From the NCBI GenBank assembly GCA_008694505.1, contig VZDJ01007747.1, positions 34,255,129-34,319,128 of the forward strand: a DNA stretch of 64,000 nt, given 5' to 3'. The stretch comes from Cyanoderma ruficeps (taxonomy: Eukaryota; Chordata; Aves; Passeriformes; Timaliidae). Under the pieces are notes generated by a model. The model saw only the letters and a list, made by a program, of their open reading frames with translations, was not told where the DNA came from and searched no databases. The position numbers and the translations under genes were made by a program. Of the stretch, positions 24,001 to 37,500 are shown piece after piece. The first letter of the stretch is position 1. Every line of letters starts with the position of its first letter.

Positions 24001-27000
24001 GTGAGCAGTCCACTGGAACAACAGCATGATCTGTAAACCTGCTTTGCCCAAGAAACTCAGTCTGGTAATGAAGCAAAGGCAGAACCATCCCGGTTTCTGT
24101 ATGAGGTTCCGTAACTAATATTCTTCTCATTTGATAAAAATAGAAGGGAAGAAATTGCCTAGCATTTAACTGGTGTGACCCTTCTTCTTAATCAAGGCCA
24201 TACAGCAGAGGAGAAATGGGTATTTAAGTGGTTGAAGAGAATGACTTTGGAAGGAGATTATGGAAATGAAGAGTGACAGGGATAGAAACAGGAAGAAGCA
24301 GAAAAACCTGCTGCAATTATTACATCAATTTATGATCCAGGTTCTAGGACAGTGAGACAGGGATTTCACATTAACTGTCTATTAGTTGCAAGCCAAGTGC
24401 ACCCCTGATCTGTGAGTATCACAATGATGTAATATAAATCAAATCAGCAGTACTGATAAAATGGAGCATTTGTTATGACTAACGACATTGGTTATAAACA
24501 CTTGCAGTTGGAGAGTTGAGGTGTCTTTTTTGAAGTGCACAGTTACCTTGCATTTTCTATCCAGCTACAGTAGCAGATCATGTAAATCAATAATGGAATT
24601 CAGCTGGTATCCCAGCTTGCCAGAGAACAAGAATTTTGTTACGTCTTAAGGGTCAAACAACTTGGATAAAATGTCACAGCAGTGTCTATTGGTGACATAC
24701 AAAATCTGTTCATCTAGTATGTTCAGTCATACATTAAAAGTCCCATGGTTATGAAAGAAACATTACAATAAATATAATGAGAAGCATAGATGTAAATTTT
24801 CAGAAAGATGGATTAGAGTTGATACCTTTTAACATGACAAAAGAGCAAGGCCACTCCTGATTTAAAAAAGCAGATAGCCAATTTTTTACAAAACCCTTCA
24901 GGGGGCTCACATGGACTGGAGAGGTGCTAAACCCAAAGTTACAGCAGGAACAAGTTACTGCAAATCCAGTGATTAAAATAAGTTGTTATGACTAACAACA
25001 AGCATGTATATGATTTATTTTTGTTTCTCTCTGAGTTTTGTATGTCTGTAAGGATTATATTCTATTCTATTATATTATATTACTATTATATTACTATTCT
25101 GACTGGAAAGGAAGAGACAACCATGACTACTACACTTGCTGGCTTATGGTAGAGGCTTCACCTCAGATGTTTGCCTGCCAAGAGCTGGAGTGATTGTAGT
25201 GTGTATGATTTGTTTTTGAACTTTTCTTAAACCTCCTGTCTTTTAGAAAGGATGTTAGGTCATTGGACCTTTAATCCAACTCTGTTTACCAATTCTTCTG
25301 TTGTTTTAGGGTGGCGTGTGTATGTTTTGTTTTACCTGTACATCTTGGCTAGTTTCAGGTGAACCTGAACAGGCCTATTGATGTAAGTAAAACTACACAT
25401 ACAAACAGGTAAAGATGTAATCCCTAACTGGATAATAAAAAAGAACTGTGTGTTCTTTACTTAGAAGAAGAGGGAGGTGACATGTGGGAAAAACCTAAAG
25501 TAATTTGTCTGCAGTTATATTTCCTGATATTTTTTCTTAAATTTTGCTATGCTGCATGCTAGTAGATAATCAATATTTTTCTAGATTTAAATTGCATTTT
25601 TATACTTACATCTCTTCTAGGAGGAAATATTTTTCTGGATACTTAGTACTCTAATAAAATTAGTTTATATGAAAGTAACTATTACTTCATTTTGTAAATT
25701 ATTTCTGTGTTGACATGGAGTTATTACAGAGAAAATTCTACTGTCTTCAATAGTGACCAAAGAAGATGTTGTTTAAGCAGAACTTAGACAAAGATATGTG
25801 AGACAGTGCGACACTGGATTTAATGTAATTAATCATCAGGAAAGTGAATGTGTCCATGGGAAATGACAATAATACTCCACAACTTAGTTTAAATTTGTGT
25901 CTGTTTCTTTTCAAAGGACAAGCTCAAACAAACTTGGACCACTTCTCTCTTTTTCTACCCCACCTTGCCTGGTGCTGGCTTTATACTGTAAACCACTCAA
26001 TAGCATTTTGATCTTTTAAAATTTCTTCTCAAAGTTCACATGCTAATTCTGTTGATAACAACTGCTTTCTTGCTTTCTTTGCACAGTCCTGGAAGTACTA
26101 TAGTGGAAAAAGAATTAGTAATTCTCCATGTAGCTGAGATGTTGAGTGTCCATCTTCAGTTAATTTAAAGACCTGATTGGTTTTAGACATGGTGCAAACT
26201 GACTTTTTTTTTCATTTCTTGGAACCTCTTTCAGGTGCTTCACCTTCATTTAGGTGAGATGAATAAAAACTGGTGGTGTAAATGGAAGGGTTTCTTGACT
26301 TCTTTCCCTTTGACTGGAACCATCCAGTTCTTTTCCAATTTATGAAAGCAGCATTCCAACTTCTGAAGGCTGAGCTTCTATAACCTTCTGATCCAATGGA
26401 ATTGCATAGGAATCTGGAAAATTTTAAAAGTTTCTAGAACTGCAACTCCTTAGATGGATTTAAGTGTTACATGAAAATCAGGCTTCCCTATAGAGAGAAG
26501 CAGCCAGTCACGGAGGGAAATGAGTCATTGCAGCGAGGAGAGGAACGACTGCTGTGCTTCTCAGTGCCAGTAATGCCAGGGTTTAGAATGTAAAACTAAT
26601 AAATTGAACATCACACATTGAAAGACTTTTGAGTTTCTCTATCTCCCTGCTAATGCACAATTTATTTCCACATTATTTATATATAAAATTGTGATCCTTA
26701 TGGTACTGAAAAACTGCTAATGGAAGAAAATTAAAGATGTTGAGTTGCAGGAAAATGGTTTTCCAAGAAGGTTGGGTGATGTCTATTCAAAACTATGCAT
26801 GTATAGCATAGTAATTTCTTAGCATTTCTTGACTTGTTGGTAATTTTAAGTATCCATCAAAATTGCCTAGTGGCATTTACATCTCTTTACTTAATGCCAT
26901 GAAGGAAAGAAAAGAAATCAGGTGTCTATGTTTTTTCTGCCTTGTACTTGGCAATTCTGTTAGTTGCAATTTTTCAGTTCCTGGTCCTAGAAATACAGCA

Positions 27001-29130
27001 AGCTCCCTTGTGCAAAAAGACAGACTGCTATCTTTTTACTTGACTGCACCTATATTTTTGACTTGTGTGCCCTAAGGTAATGCTGAGGATTCTAAGGACA
27101 GGAAAAATAAAGAAAAATTATGCACTGACCTAATTTACACTGATAAACCAGATGCTTAAAAATCTAAGAGAATTCTTTCATGGAAGACTATGGTGAGATA
27201 TGTCTGGCTGTTCTCATCTTTACCTGTATTTTTCTCAATTGACGTTCTAATAGTACTAAGGAAAGTGTAATTTCAGCATGAGATGTTGACTTAAACATAC
27301 TGTAGGCACACATTGTTCTAATTTTACATTTCTTATCACTGTCTTTAAATACATCGCACTCATTAAAATGAGCGTTTAGCATATTATTTATTAAAAAAGG
27401 GCAACAACAAAGGACAAAACTGAGCAGCTTAGACTTTTAGTTCTGAGATCTCAATTTGTTAATTAATTTCTGATTGTACAGCCTGTGTGAAAAGATAAAT
27501 CTCATGCTTTTACTGAGAGATTTAAAAATTCTGACCTCTCCTCTCACAAGAGAGAAATTGGTTATCAGAATATATGAATGTTATGAATTGACTAAACGCC
27601 CAGAGGTGGTTCATCCCTTAAAAAATCATCCTTCTTGTTAAGGAGAATCATGTGAGGTCCATTAAAATGAATTAGAAGTTCTAAGTGCCTCAGGAACACT
27701 TGGCGCAGAGCTCAAGTTAGTTCCCTGCACTACCAGATTGGGAGCCGAGCAGAATATGCAGCTTTGTGCAATCACCGAAGTGTCAGAGAGGGATGCTCTG
27801 GGGAGGCCACCAGCTTATTTGTGTGATCTATCCCTCACTACAATGAAATGCCACTAATTGGCCTTTTCATCTACTGAGTAAAGATAAAATTTTGTAACTT
27901 CAAAATCTAAATAGAGTCTGGAGGTGTTAACCATGACTAGTCAGTATCTCTAGTTTTCTTGGCTGTCAAAGTGCTTTTTATGATCCAACAGTGTGTAAAC
28001 ATACTGAAATATGTGGTAATTTGTTTATAGGCAGTGTTATGCAAAACTGTGGATAAGAAAAATTCATTTGGCTCTTAGGTGAACTAAGTGAACTTATTCA
28101 TTTAATAAAAAGAACAATTTTAAGTGACCTGCTGTGTAAAGGATTTTTTGGAGTGTTAGCATCCTACTGGGTCACAAGCCCTTGTTGTAGGGGTCTGTGT
28201 AATGTCACTGTTTCTCTGCAGTCACTCCGAGATGATGAGCATTTTAAAAATCTCTTAAAATGCCAACCCCTGGGGTATGTTCATTAGATTTGAGACAAAA
28301 GTATCACCTGCATAGACAGTATCTGTCAAACAAGGTTGGTGGAGACATATCACATCCAGTTGGAGGTATATCTATCTTGGAGGAGGTGTGAGGTGGAAAG
28401 CCTGTATTATTCACAATGGAAGTATATTTTAGTAAGAAATAAGTGTAAAATACTAAATGATGTCTTTCTGGGGAGATGAGGTTGGTTGGTTTGTCGGTTG
28501 CTTACACTGGCCATGTAAATTTGTTCCTATGACTCCAGCATTGATGAATATAAAGTCTTGATCTGCTCTGGGTAAATATTTCTAATATTAATCACCTTGA
28601 TGAAGTGAATTCTTGTCTATATGCTAGTAAAATTAAGAGGTAATATGAAGAGTAGGAGCTATTCCTTTCCAATGTCTGCCTTTTCTTGGTTTACCAGACT
28701 TACATGCATTTTTACATCTCACTACTTCTCTATTCATTCTATCTCCAGCAAAGAAGCCAGCTATACTGTTAGGCTGAAAAAGTAGCCAAGTTAAATAATG
28801 TTCAGAGATGCTTTGATAATAAATATTTTCAAGTCATACATGATTTTCACTCTTCACTGGACCTTAGACTATATTAATATATATGAAATAGCATAGGCGA
28901 GATCTTGTAGGGAGACAATTTATGGTTTTGTTTCAGTTTCTGAACCCAATAGCAGGGATGAACCACATCACATCCAGAGCAGAATGATATTGTTGGCAGA
29001 AGAATAATTAAGTTGTAGCTCATATATGCCTCCTGTTTGTGCCAAACGTTTTCATTTGAAAGAAGGAAGACAGTTATAAATGCACACAGTGCCAAGTGTT
29101 TGGCCTAAAGCATGTGTCCTGTCTTTGTAG
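21021..29130 (+). other. Intron 4 (8110 bp)
   Basis: From GTACGA to GTCTTTGTAG. Mostly AT-rich unique DNA with a TATAT/ATTCT-type low-complexity patch near 25056-25100 and somewhat G+C-richer patches at 22140-22330, 23690-24050, 26500-26580 and 27690-27810 that I cannot assign. No clear CR1, LTR, RNA gene or exon seen. Confidence 0.8.
25056..25100. repeat. AT-rich low-complexity repeat
   Basis: Irregular TATTCTATTATATTATATTA units, a degenerate microsatellite. Confidence 0.8.
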
Positions 29131-29318
29131 CATTTCAGAGATTCCTTGGGAAAGATGATGTGTCCCATGAAATAGAAGAAGTTTTGGCAGAGTCTCGAGC
29201 CCAGAGAAACACCAAGATGGTGTCGATTGTTCAGCTCCTGAGGACACGCGCGGTGCGATGGCAGATCGTCACCGTGGTCGTCACCATGGGCTGCTACCAG
29301 CTCTGTGGGCTGAATGCT
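29131..29318 (+). CDS. SLC2A9: SLC2A9 exon 5 of window: cytoplasmic helical loop and TM7 (QLCGLNA)
   Basis: 188 bp, phase 1 to phase 0. It completes an Ala codon and encodes [20 protein letters not shown], then a basic stretch with [12 protein letters not shown] and TM7 with CYQLCGLNA. The charged first part is the intracellular helical domain between TM6 and TM7. QLC replaces the QLS found in class I glucose transporters and agrees with human GLUT9. The border falls between Ala and Ile of the NAI motif, whose Ile has been examined by mutagenesis in human GLUT9 as a selectivity residue. Sites are GTCTTTGTAG before and GCT|GTAAGT after. The 3' half is rich in CpG (ACGCGCGG, GATCGTC) compared with the introns. 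Confidence 0.97.
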
Positions 29319-29892
29319 GTAAGTGTCCTTCCTCAGGCCATGGCATCTCCTGGGGAGCTCCTTTCCTTTATGACAGGTTTGGGTTGTACCATTTACCAAC
29401 CTCTATGAGTTCCCTTTTTTGGCTATTTCTTATTAGTAATGACTGTGAGAGCAGCGTGTGGGAAGATCCACAGAGATCTGTTTTGTTTGGGGGCTTTCAA
29501 AACAAAATGAGTTTGAGGAAAGCCATGTTGTGTTAACTTTGAAAGAATACATGTAAAGGTAGAAGAGATCAGCAAAGAAAGAGCACGCAGCTTTCACTTC
29601 TGATACTCAGACTCTCTGTTTCTGAGTATGCCCCATGCTTATTCAGAGTTTTTTCAGTAGACATTTCAGCTTGGATTCATTCAGTTCAGTACTTACAGAA
29701 GTCACCAAAGCTTCCTAGAAGTAATTTTAAAGGTTGCACTGCATATTTGATTTTTTTGTTGCTTCAATGTTCCTGCCTTGGAAAAGGAAGCAAAAGGGGG
29801 ATAAGATGTAAAATAGCGAATCCTACTGACCATTAATATGTCTGAGGCTAATGGATTTTACCATCTATCTGAGCCTATATGAGAAAGCCACT

Positions 29893-30143
29893 GGACAGTT
29901 TAAGTTGGAAGATCCCGCCATCTGGTCCCAGCTCTTGCTTAGGGCAGGAACGACTTCAAGGTTGTCTCAGGCTACTGAAGGCCTTGTGCAGTTGAGTTTT
30001 CAACATATTCATGGGTGAAGGGTCTATAACCCTCCTGGGCAACCTCTGCCAGGTGTTTGCACCACTTATACTGTGAAAGATTTCCTTTATATCTAGTCAG
30101 AACTATCTTTGCTGCAGCTTGTGGCTTAGATGCTTTATCCTGC
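29893..30143 (-). repeat. CR1 LINE fragment, minus strand
   Basis: Read on the + strand it follows the complement of the CR1 3' region: CAGTTTAAGTTGGAAGATCC, CAAGGTTGTCTCAGGCTACT, GGCCTTGTGCAGTTGAGTTT, GGGCAACCTCTGCCAGGTGT, ACTGTGAAAGATTTCCTTTA, TATCTAGTCAGAACTATCTT, then TGCAGCTTGTG. The terminal octamer tail is absent on the left, and similarity becomes doubtful to the right of about 30143, although traces may continue to about 30340. It lies antisense to SLC2A9. Confidence 0.85.
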
Positions 30144-33100
30144 ACAAAAAAAAAAATACTCTCATGAAGTATCTCTAAGGAAAAGGTTTTTTTGTCACAG
30201 TTCAAAGGCATTACTTGCTTATACGTATGAAAACCAATATTCTTGCTCCCACAAGGAGCTCTCACTGTGCTCTGCAGCAAACTCCAGCTAGATTTTCCTC
30301 CCAGGACTAATAGGTCTTTGTGCTTTTGTATCTATGGACACTAGCTCAGGCTTATCTCAGGTATCTCTATAGCTTTAAGACTCCAAATACAAGTAATTTG
30401 TCCAAGACCATTTAAAAGATTAATGCAATTGGAACTCTGGTATCTAAAAGCTTTTTATAAAATACTCAGAGAGAATTAGAAGAGTTTTTTCATCCTGTGA
30501 GGTAAACTATAATAATGTTTGTATAGGTGATGTTTTCTTCTAATGGCAGGATTTCAGAGCTAATGGCAGGTTATTTTATTCCTCATTGTGGATATATTTT
30601 TGAGAAAAAAACCCCAGAATTATCTTGTCATCCAGTCTTTTTTAGATTTATCAACACATAAGGGAAAAAGCTGACACTTATAGTAATAAACAGACTGTTC
30701 AAATAATGAAGCGCATTGCCAAAAAAAATGGTCACAGCTAAATTTTCAGGGGAAATGGAAAAGTTTTGTGACTTTGAGGATACTTCAGTTTATAGGAATT
30801 GTCCAGTATTCTGTGGCAGAACAAAGCCACACTCACATGGCTTAAGTGAGGGTGTGGTTGGATAGTCAGACATTTCCAGTCCAAAATGGATGCCAGCGTT
30901 ATTTGAAAGTGTCATTGTATGGCCGCTTTCTGAAAATATGCCTCAGAAAAACTGCCTTTGTCAGGAAACCTGTGTGTTGAGTTGGCTGTTTCAAGCCTTC
31001 TTTTTTTATTATTACTTTGTTTCTCCTCTCATGCAATGTCCCCAAATTGAAAAAAAATTATTCACACAAAATTTTGTTATGAAATGGATTACTTAAACAG
31101 TTGTTAGTAACAGTTAATAGTAAAACCAAGAAAATTAAAAGAGAAGCCAAGAGAAATAGTTGGACCACTTGATTAAGAAGAGACCGGGCTTCAAAATTTT
31201 GTCTCTTTTGCTTGGCTTTCCTGGCTGATGCTGCTCAAGTCACTCAAAGCTCCAAGATGAGAGGACAGGTCCAGGTGTGGCAGACACTGGTGAACCTGGG
31301 TTTTGGTTTGCCTGAATGCATCTGGACCAACCTGCTGGGTCTGAGCCAGCATCAGCCAGGTTTTGCTGGCAGGGAAGGCTCCTTCTAACTCATTTGCTTT
31401 GTCTGTAGTATTCTGTTAGTCAGTCTGGTCTTTTCCACAACTTCCATCTGGACAGGGCATATGGGAAATTTTGGATTCCTTCAGGCGAGAATCTCAGGTC
31501 GTTCTCCAGGGAAATTGCCAGCTGGCAGATTTCTCTAATCATCCTGCTGGTACCTGAGAATGTTTGCTTCTTTTTGAGGATTTTATTTCAAATAAAAATT
31601 TGTTTTGTTTAGAACAGTAAATTTGTTTATTTCCACATGGGACAGAAATCATGGTGAAGCTCTGATCATGTTAATGTTTTCAGTTACAACACAATACAAG
31701 ACAGCCTGACCTAAACAAATTATTTCTTATTAGTCTCTTTTACTCTTAACATTTTTCTGATACATATAAGCCATAGTAAATTTATTTATCCTCCACCACT
31801 TTATCTCAGCTCTAAAGAAGTCATAAAACTACGGTGAAGTTTTCACTGGTGAAGGCTATACTCTTTCATGTGAAGGAATATACTGCAGGACATATGGGAG
31901 TATGTATGTATGACATATGACTAAGGGAGTCATTCCCAAAGTGGGATCCCTAGGCTCCTGTAAAGTCTGTTCTTAAGGCTATATTTTGGGTGCAAAGAAA
32001 TTATTCTGGGATGGATCTGTGTAACAATGCATGTTTTCAATATGCAAAAGATCTGTGATGGTGAGCACTATCCAGCTGGTGTGGAGAGCAGGCAGTGTAG
32101 GAAGGGGTGAGCATGCAGTGTTGCCACAGCCTGTGTCTCCACTGTTGCCCATTTAGTTTTTGAGCCTTCTGCAGCATTTTCCACAGCTCTTTCATTAAAA
32201 ACGTTTAGCCTAATCATTAGCTAATTTTCTTAGCTGATTAAATCATTAGCTAACAAAAACCATGTTGGAAAAAAAACTTGAATGAAATTAGAAAAGTGAT
32301 CATTAGCCTAGTAAGTATGCCTAGCAAATTTACCAATGTTTTTTCCCTCCTTAATGGAACACAGACTGAAAAACATTCGATTTTTGTCTTGAAAATTGTA
32401 CACTTTGTTAATTTTTATCCTAATTTGGTTTTGTACTGCTACAGAGAGTAATAATTCTGTGAATCTCATCCTGGGTTTGCTCTGCCAGTTTTTCAACCTT
32501 GTGGTCAGTCATACTCTTCTCTGAAACCACTTGCAAAACATCTTATGCACTTATTGCATTCTGGCAAATTTCATTCATGAGTTATATGCTTAAGTGGCTC
32601 TTTAGTCTCTTTCTTCTCTTGAATTGTGCATACTTGCTATATCTCTGTCATTTTTAGATGCTCTAGCTGCTATACAAAACTGATAACAGGGATGAAATGC
32701 TGAAATTAGGTGTTTTCTAGCTTTACTGCACTAAATTAATCACATAACTTGTAGTATGAGGAAGAATTTTTTTTTGACCACAGTTTTTGTGCTACTTTGT
32801 TCTGCTTATATACTGTATAAGTATATGGGAAGTGAATACATTGTCAGAGTACTGGGTCCCCCCCAAAATTCTGAGTGGGCATAAACATTTCAGAGAGAAT
32901 TGGGAGCTGATCCTTGGTTTTGTTTGCCTGTGCTCTGTGTCACCAGGGCATTAACTCCACCATGTGCTTCACAAAGGCAGATTACTTGATGTAGAGAAGT
33001 TTGTTGCTATCATTTCTTGTCACTGCATCTGTTCTGGTGAAAGCTGATGTGCCAGCAGTAGGCATAAGTCTTCAATCAGTTTGTCTTTATCTGTAAGGTG

Positions 33101-33230
33101 ATAGGGTGATTTTTACTCCTCAGTGTGTTATTTTACTTGGGGTTTATGTAATATGAGTTGGATTTTCTTCTTTGACCTGGGACCAGCAGCTTTGCTGAAG
33201 GGATAGTTGGGAATCTAGGATTACTTCCTG

Positions 33231-33242
33231 CCCCCCCCCCCC
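33231..33242. repeat. Poly-C/poly-G tract (12 bp)
   Basis: Uninterrupted run of 12 C on the + strand. The length of such a run is prone to sequencing error and to slippage. Confidence 0.9.
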
Positions 33243-34439
33243 AAACTGCTGAATTAATTTCTTGACAAACAGACATAGCAAGTGCACAATATACTGGCAG
33301 GTAGCAGGGTTTTCCTCATGCAATCATACCACTTCCATCCATCAGACAAGCCTTGTATTTAGCAGTGCTTGCCCTGTTAGGGCTTGTGCCATTGAGAGCA
33401 TATGGGAAAAAATATCACTGCTGCTTTAATATTTAGTGCCATCTTTATCTAGGGCTTTGAGTTTTGTTGTCACAGATCAATTACCTGTGGTTTAGAACTT
33501 TATTTTCTTTTGATAATCAGTTATTTCAACTATTTTTCATTTCATTCTACTAAATAAATTATCTTTTTTCTTCTCTTCTTGCATACTTTTGGCAGCCAAA
33601 ATCTTTGAATAGTTCTTTCCTGCCACCTTCACTCAAACATAAATATAAGGTTTTTGAACATAGTTAATGTGAATGGGACTCTGATGCTTACCAGACTTGC
33701 TATTTTAGAATGTTGCCACTATATATTCTCTGCCTGGATATTTTCACTGCTGGATATGGTTTTAATGACTAAACATGATTGACTTCCTCTAAGTCACACA
33801 ACCTGTATTTCTGTCCATTAGTGACAACTACTTCAAGCCTATGATTAATTTCATCCTAAAACCAGCATTCTACTTTTCCCCAAGCAATTCTAATCTTAAA
33901 AGTATCTTCTCTTTTTGTGGATAATAAAGAAAGATTGGGAGGATGGCTTGACTGCAGATGTCCACACTGCAGTAAGGTTAAAGCAGAAATAACACCTCAC
34001 ACCAAAAATGAGCAGCTTCTTCAGAGCCTTTAAACATCTCTTTCCTATCCTCTCCTCTGTTGTTACATGCTTTATTGGATTATTCCATAAAGCTACACGA
34101 ACCTGCTTGGTAAGCCACACAAAACCTATTTGTATCCTGTTGTTCAAGCTTAAAGTGAGTTTCTTTGATTTACTCCTGAAGTGAATTAAGCTAAATTGAG
34201 TTGAAGCTGTTTGCAATTCTGCCTGGGTCTGCAGGTGGAACTACAGCAGCGTTGTACCTCATCCACCTGGAATTTGGACTTTCCTTACATCTGTTGTCCT
34301 TTTTGGCCCTTGGTGATTTGGGAGTGCTCAGAGTTCTAACAAGTCTTGCCTCAAGCAGATTAGATGGTTGAGCTGAATATCAATATATTATGGCTCAACT
34401 TATAATGATTAATAACTCATTTTATTCTCTCTAATACAG

Positions 34440-34550
34440 ATCTGGTACTACACAAACAGCATCTTTAGTGAATCTGGGATCAATCATGAAACAATCCCTT
34501 ATGTTACACTAAGTACTGGTGGCGTTGAGACTCTGGCTGCTGTTTTTTCT
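34440..34550 (+). CDS. SLC2A9: SLC2A9 exon 6 of window: end of TM7 and TM8
   Basis: 111 bp, exactly 37 codons, phase 0 at both ends. It starts with IWYYTNSIF, completing the NAI motif and the aromatic end of TM7. A short outer loop ([11 protein letters not shown]) follows, then TM8 with [17 protein letters not shown]. Human GLUT9 has Phe in place of the first Tyr of the YY pair, and a Gly-Lys-Ala-Gly run where this has SESG; the TM8 part is nearly the same. The acceptor is TCTCTCTAATACAG and the donor TCT|GTAAGT. The exon size suits the conserved structure of the family. Confidence 0.96.
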
Positions 34551-37500
34551 GTAAGTATGCTTATAAAAATCCATTAGCATGCTTGATATTTAAATATCAT
34601 TAGACTTTATTTTCTTATACAGCTTAAAATATAAAAAGGATAGTATGTTGATTAAGTGTAGTGGTTGATAATGCAATTCAAAATATTATTTCAAATTTTA
34701 ATCCAAAACCAATTGTTTTTTTAATTGGAATATTTTTTAAGACGTTCCTTAATTTTAGATCCATAGAAGGAACAGAAAATTTGTGTAAAAAACAGAAAAA
34801 AACCAGAAAATGCAGTGCTTTGGATATATGAAGAGGAAGAAGGTAGAAACAGCAAGGACCAAAGACATTAAGTGGTAACTCATAAATTATTTCACCTGGT
34901 AGAACAACCTTATCTGGTAGCAGTTTATTCCCATCTGAGTCTTCTCGTGCTGCTCAGAGGAGGCTCAGGAACAGAACAGCTACAGGTGTTCAGTGTGGTT
35001 GGCAGAAACAGCCACCCAGGGAGGTGGAACAGTAAAGCCAGGCTGCTGGAACAAGGGGGTCCCACGTGGCGTTCAATTCTGCTGCCTTACTCAGGATAAA
35101 CGGGCATCCCTTCCTAATACATGAGCTCCAGAGCAGGTCCTTTGCTCTGCTCTGAACGTAGAGGAAGGTGTTAATAGAAAAACTCTTCCATGCGCATTTT
35201 TTTCCTTCCTATTTCAAAATGGAAAAGTTGACTAGGGAAAAAAAATACACTAAATGAGCAAACAAAAACTCCAAGTTTAATACGTGATTACACAATTAAT
35301 TTCTAAAGGAAATACATTTATGTTTGATGTTTGCACTGCAATAAATAAGAAGCAAGGGAAAACTCTTTGAAATAGAAAGTTGCAAACAAGTGAGTAGTCC
35401 TTTCTTTATTAGAATTTTTTCTTCATACCAACACTATTGGAACACAGCAGCAAGCATTTTTAAATGTAAGAATGGTTTTGGAAAGAGAGTCCTTTTCAGT
35501 GGCAGAGTATGTGTTTGTGGCATAGAAAATTTTAAATTAAATCCAGCTATCAGGTATGTTTTCTTATAGTCTAGGACATAAGGACTCTACAGGGTCACAA
35601 ATATCTTCTTCTAATGTTAGTGAATTTCCACAAATCTGGTTTTGACTAAACATTTTTTTAATTAAAGAGATTGATTTTATTATTCCTTTTAATAGGTAGA
35701 AATATGAAAGTGCCTACCTCTTATAGTTTCTTTTTTTTGATACTGCACATATCCTTCTTTGTTTAAGATACATGGAAAAATTATAATGGTAATTCTACCA
35801 CTGATTTAAGTGAAGAATACACCGCTTTTATGTGAAAACAGATGATAATTACATGGAATGATTCCATTATATTAAAGCCATTCTATAAATAGGGTCTTTA
35901 ATCTTTTCAATTCCTTCTGTGCTGTCAGTTTGTGGGGCTTATTCAGAGCGCATTCTTCATACATAATGAGGTGGATGGGTGTACTTTGGCTCCTGGTATG
36001 GGTGGTAACTTTTTGTACTCAAGAGGAGTTTTTTTTAATACTTTTTCTGTTAATGCTACCTGCTGTGCTTCTGGAAATGCTGACATACCAGTATCTGTTC
36101 CCTTCCAATTTATCACTTCAAGACACACTGCTTTTTGCCTTAATTTTATTTCCTGAATCTTCATAAATGTTTCATTGCTATTGTTAAAAGGAACAGCAAC
36201 ATGGATTTAGTTTTTCAGTTTAAGGTTTTACAACTTATTTATTGGAGTAATTTCCCATCAGGTTTTCATGCCTAGCACTGAGGACAGGGGATTCCTCCCA
36301 CTCCCAATCTCTCCCAATGCCTCCTTTCGACATATTTTTAAAAATCTCTTTCATAGCCTTAAATGTTAAGCCAGGTGCATGCCTTTTGTACTATTCAGCG
36401 AAGAAACAGAAGAAAGCAAGAAGAGAACTTAATTTTCCCTATATTTTTGATATATTGTGTTTGCTAGCAGAAACCAGATTTTACTCACAATAAACTCCAA
36501 GATCTCGGTAGAGGTAATCAGTTACAAAAGTATAGTTTCTGTCCTCTTAAATGAAATAGAAATTGGAAATGTCCACCAGAAATCATGTACCATCTGTGAT
36601 CATTATGCATAAACTAGGGGGTCATGGGATTGAGCCTCAGTAAGAATACTTGGGTATTGATGACCTCCATTGATGAGACCCTTATGAATGCCAAAGGAAA
36701 ACTGAAATAGAGATGTATTTCACAGAGAACCAAAGTAATATTTGAAACTGTGAAAAATTTTTAAAGTCTCCCTTTAACGCATCTCTTGGGAGCAGCAGCA
36801 CAATAATAGTAATGTTGATGAGGTCCATGAGAAAAGACAATTAATATTCCATTCTTTTCATAGCTCTGTATAGCCTCAGATCACTCGATATGCTCACTTG
36901 TAGCATGCTTTCCCTCCATTCCTCTTCCTCTCCAGAAAAAGCCATATTAACAAGACATTGAAAGATGAAACATGCATCATAATTTTCCTTTCATTCACGT
37001 AATTTGGCTGCACCTTCACTTACACCAACACTTCCTAATTTACTTCATGTAATACTTGTGTTGTAGCATTGCATACCTGATGCCCTGGCTTCTCTCTAAG
37101 GAGACAATATAAACTTACTGTATATTTTCTGGTTAATTAGAGAGAATTCCACCCATTGTACTTAACACAGGTTTTATTTAGAGGACTGGATAGACAAATA
37201 CTTTTTAGTGGGGTGCCCATTAATTTCAGTTTGTGTCTGAGGTTTTGTGTCCTCTGGAATGAGATACTGAATAGATTTACTACTCATAGACATGTTACAG
37301 TAGTAAGTTACCTAACCTGATACAATTCTTTGAAGCAGGATGGAATATACCTCAGTAATTCCCTGTGTTTATTACAAGTCTGTCCTATAACTTCTAAAGT
37401 AAGGGCATACCACAAACTTAGTTATTCTTCAGTAAGGTTGATTACTGTTGCTGTTTTCTAATTTTTAGTAATTCAGGTTAATTGTAGTTGTTGTCTTACT

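Larger units (their letters stand above)
29319..34439 (+). other. Intron 5 (5121 bp), with a minus-strand CR1
   Basis: From GTAAGT to CTAATACAG. Holds the CR1 fragment at 29893-30143 and a pure C run at 33231-33242. A G+C-richer patch at about 31190-31400 is unassigned. The rest is AT-rich unique DNA. Confidence 0.82.
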
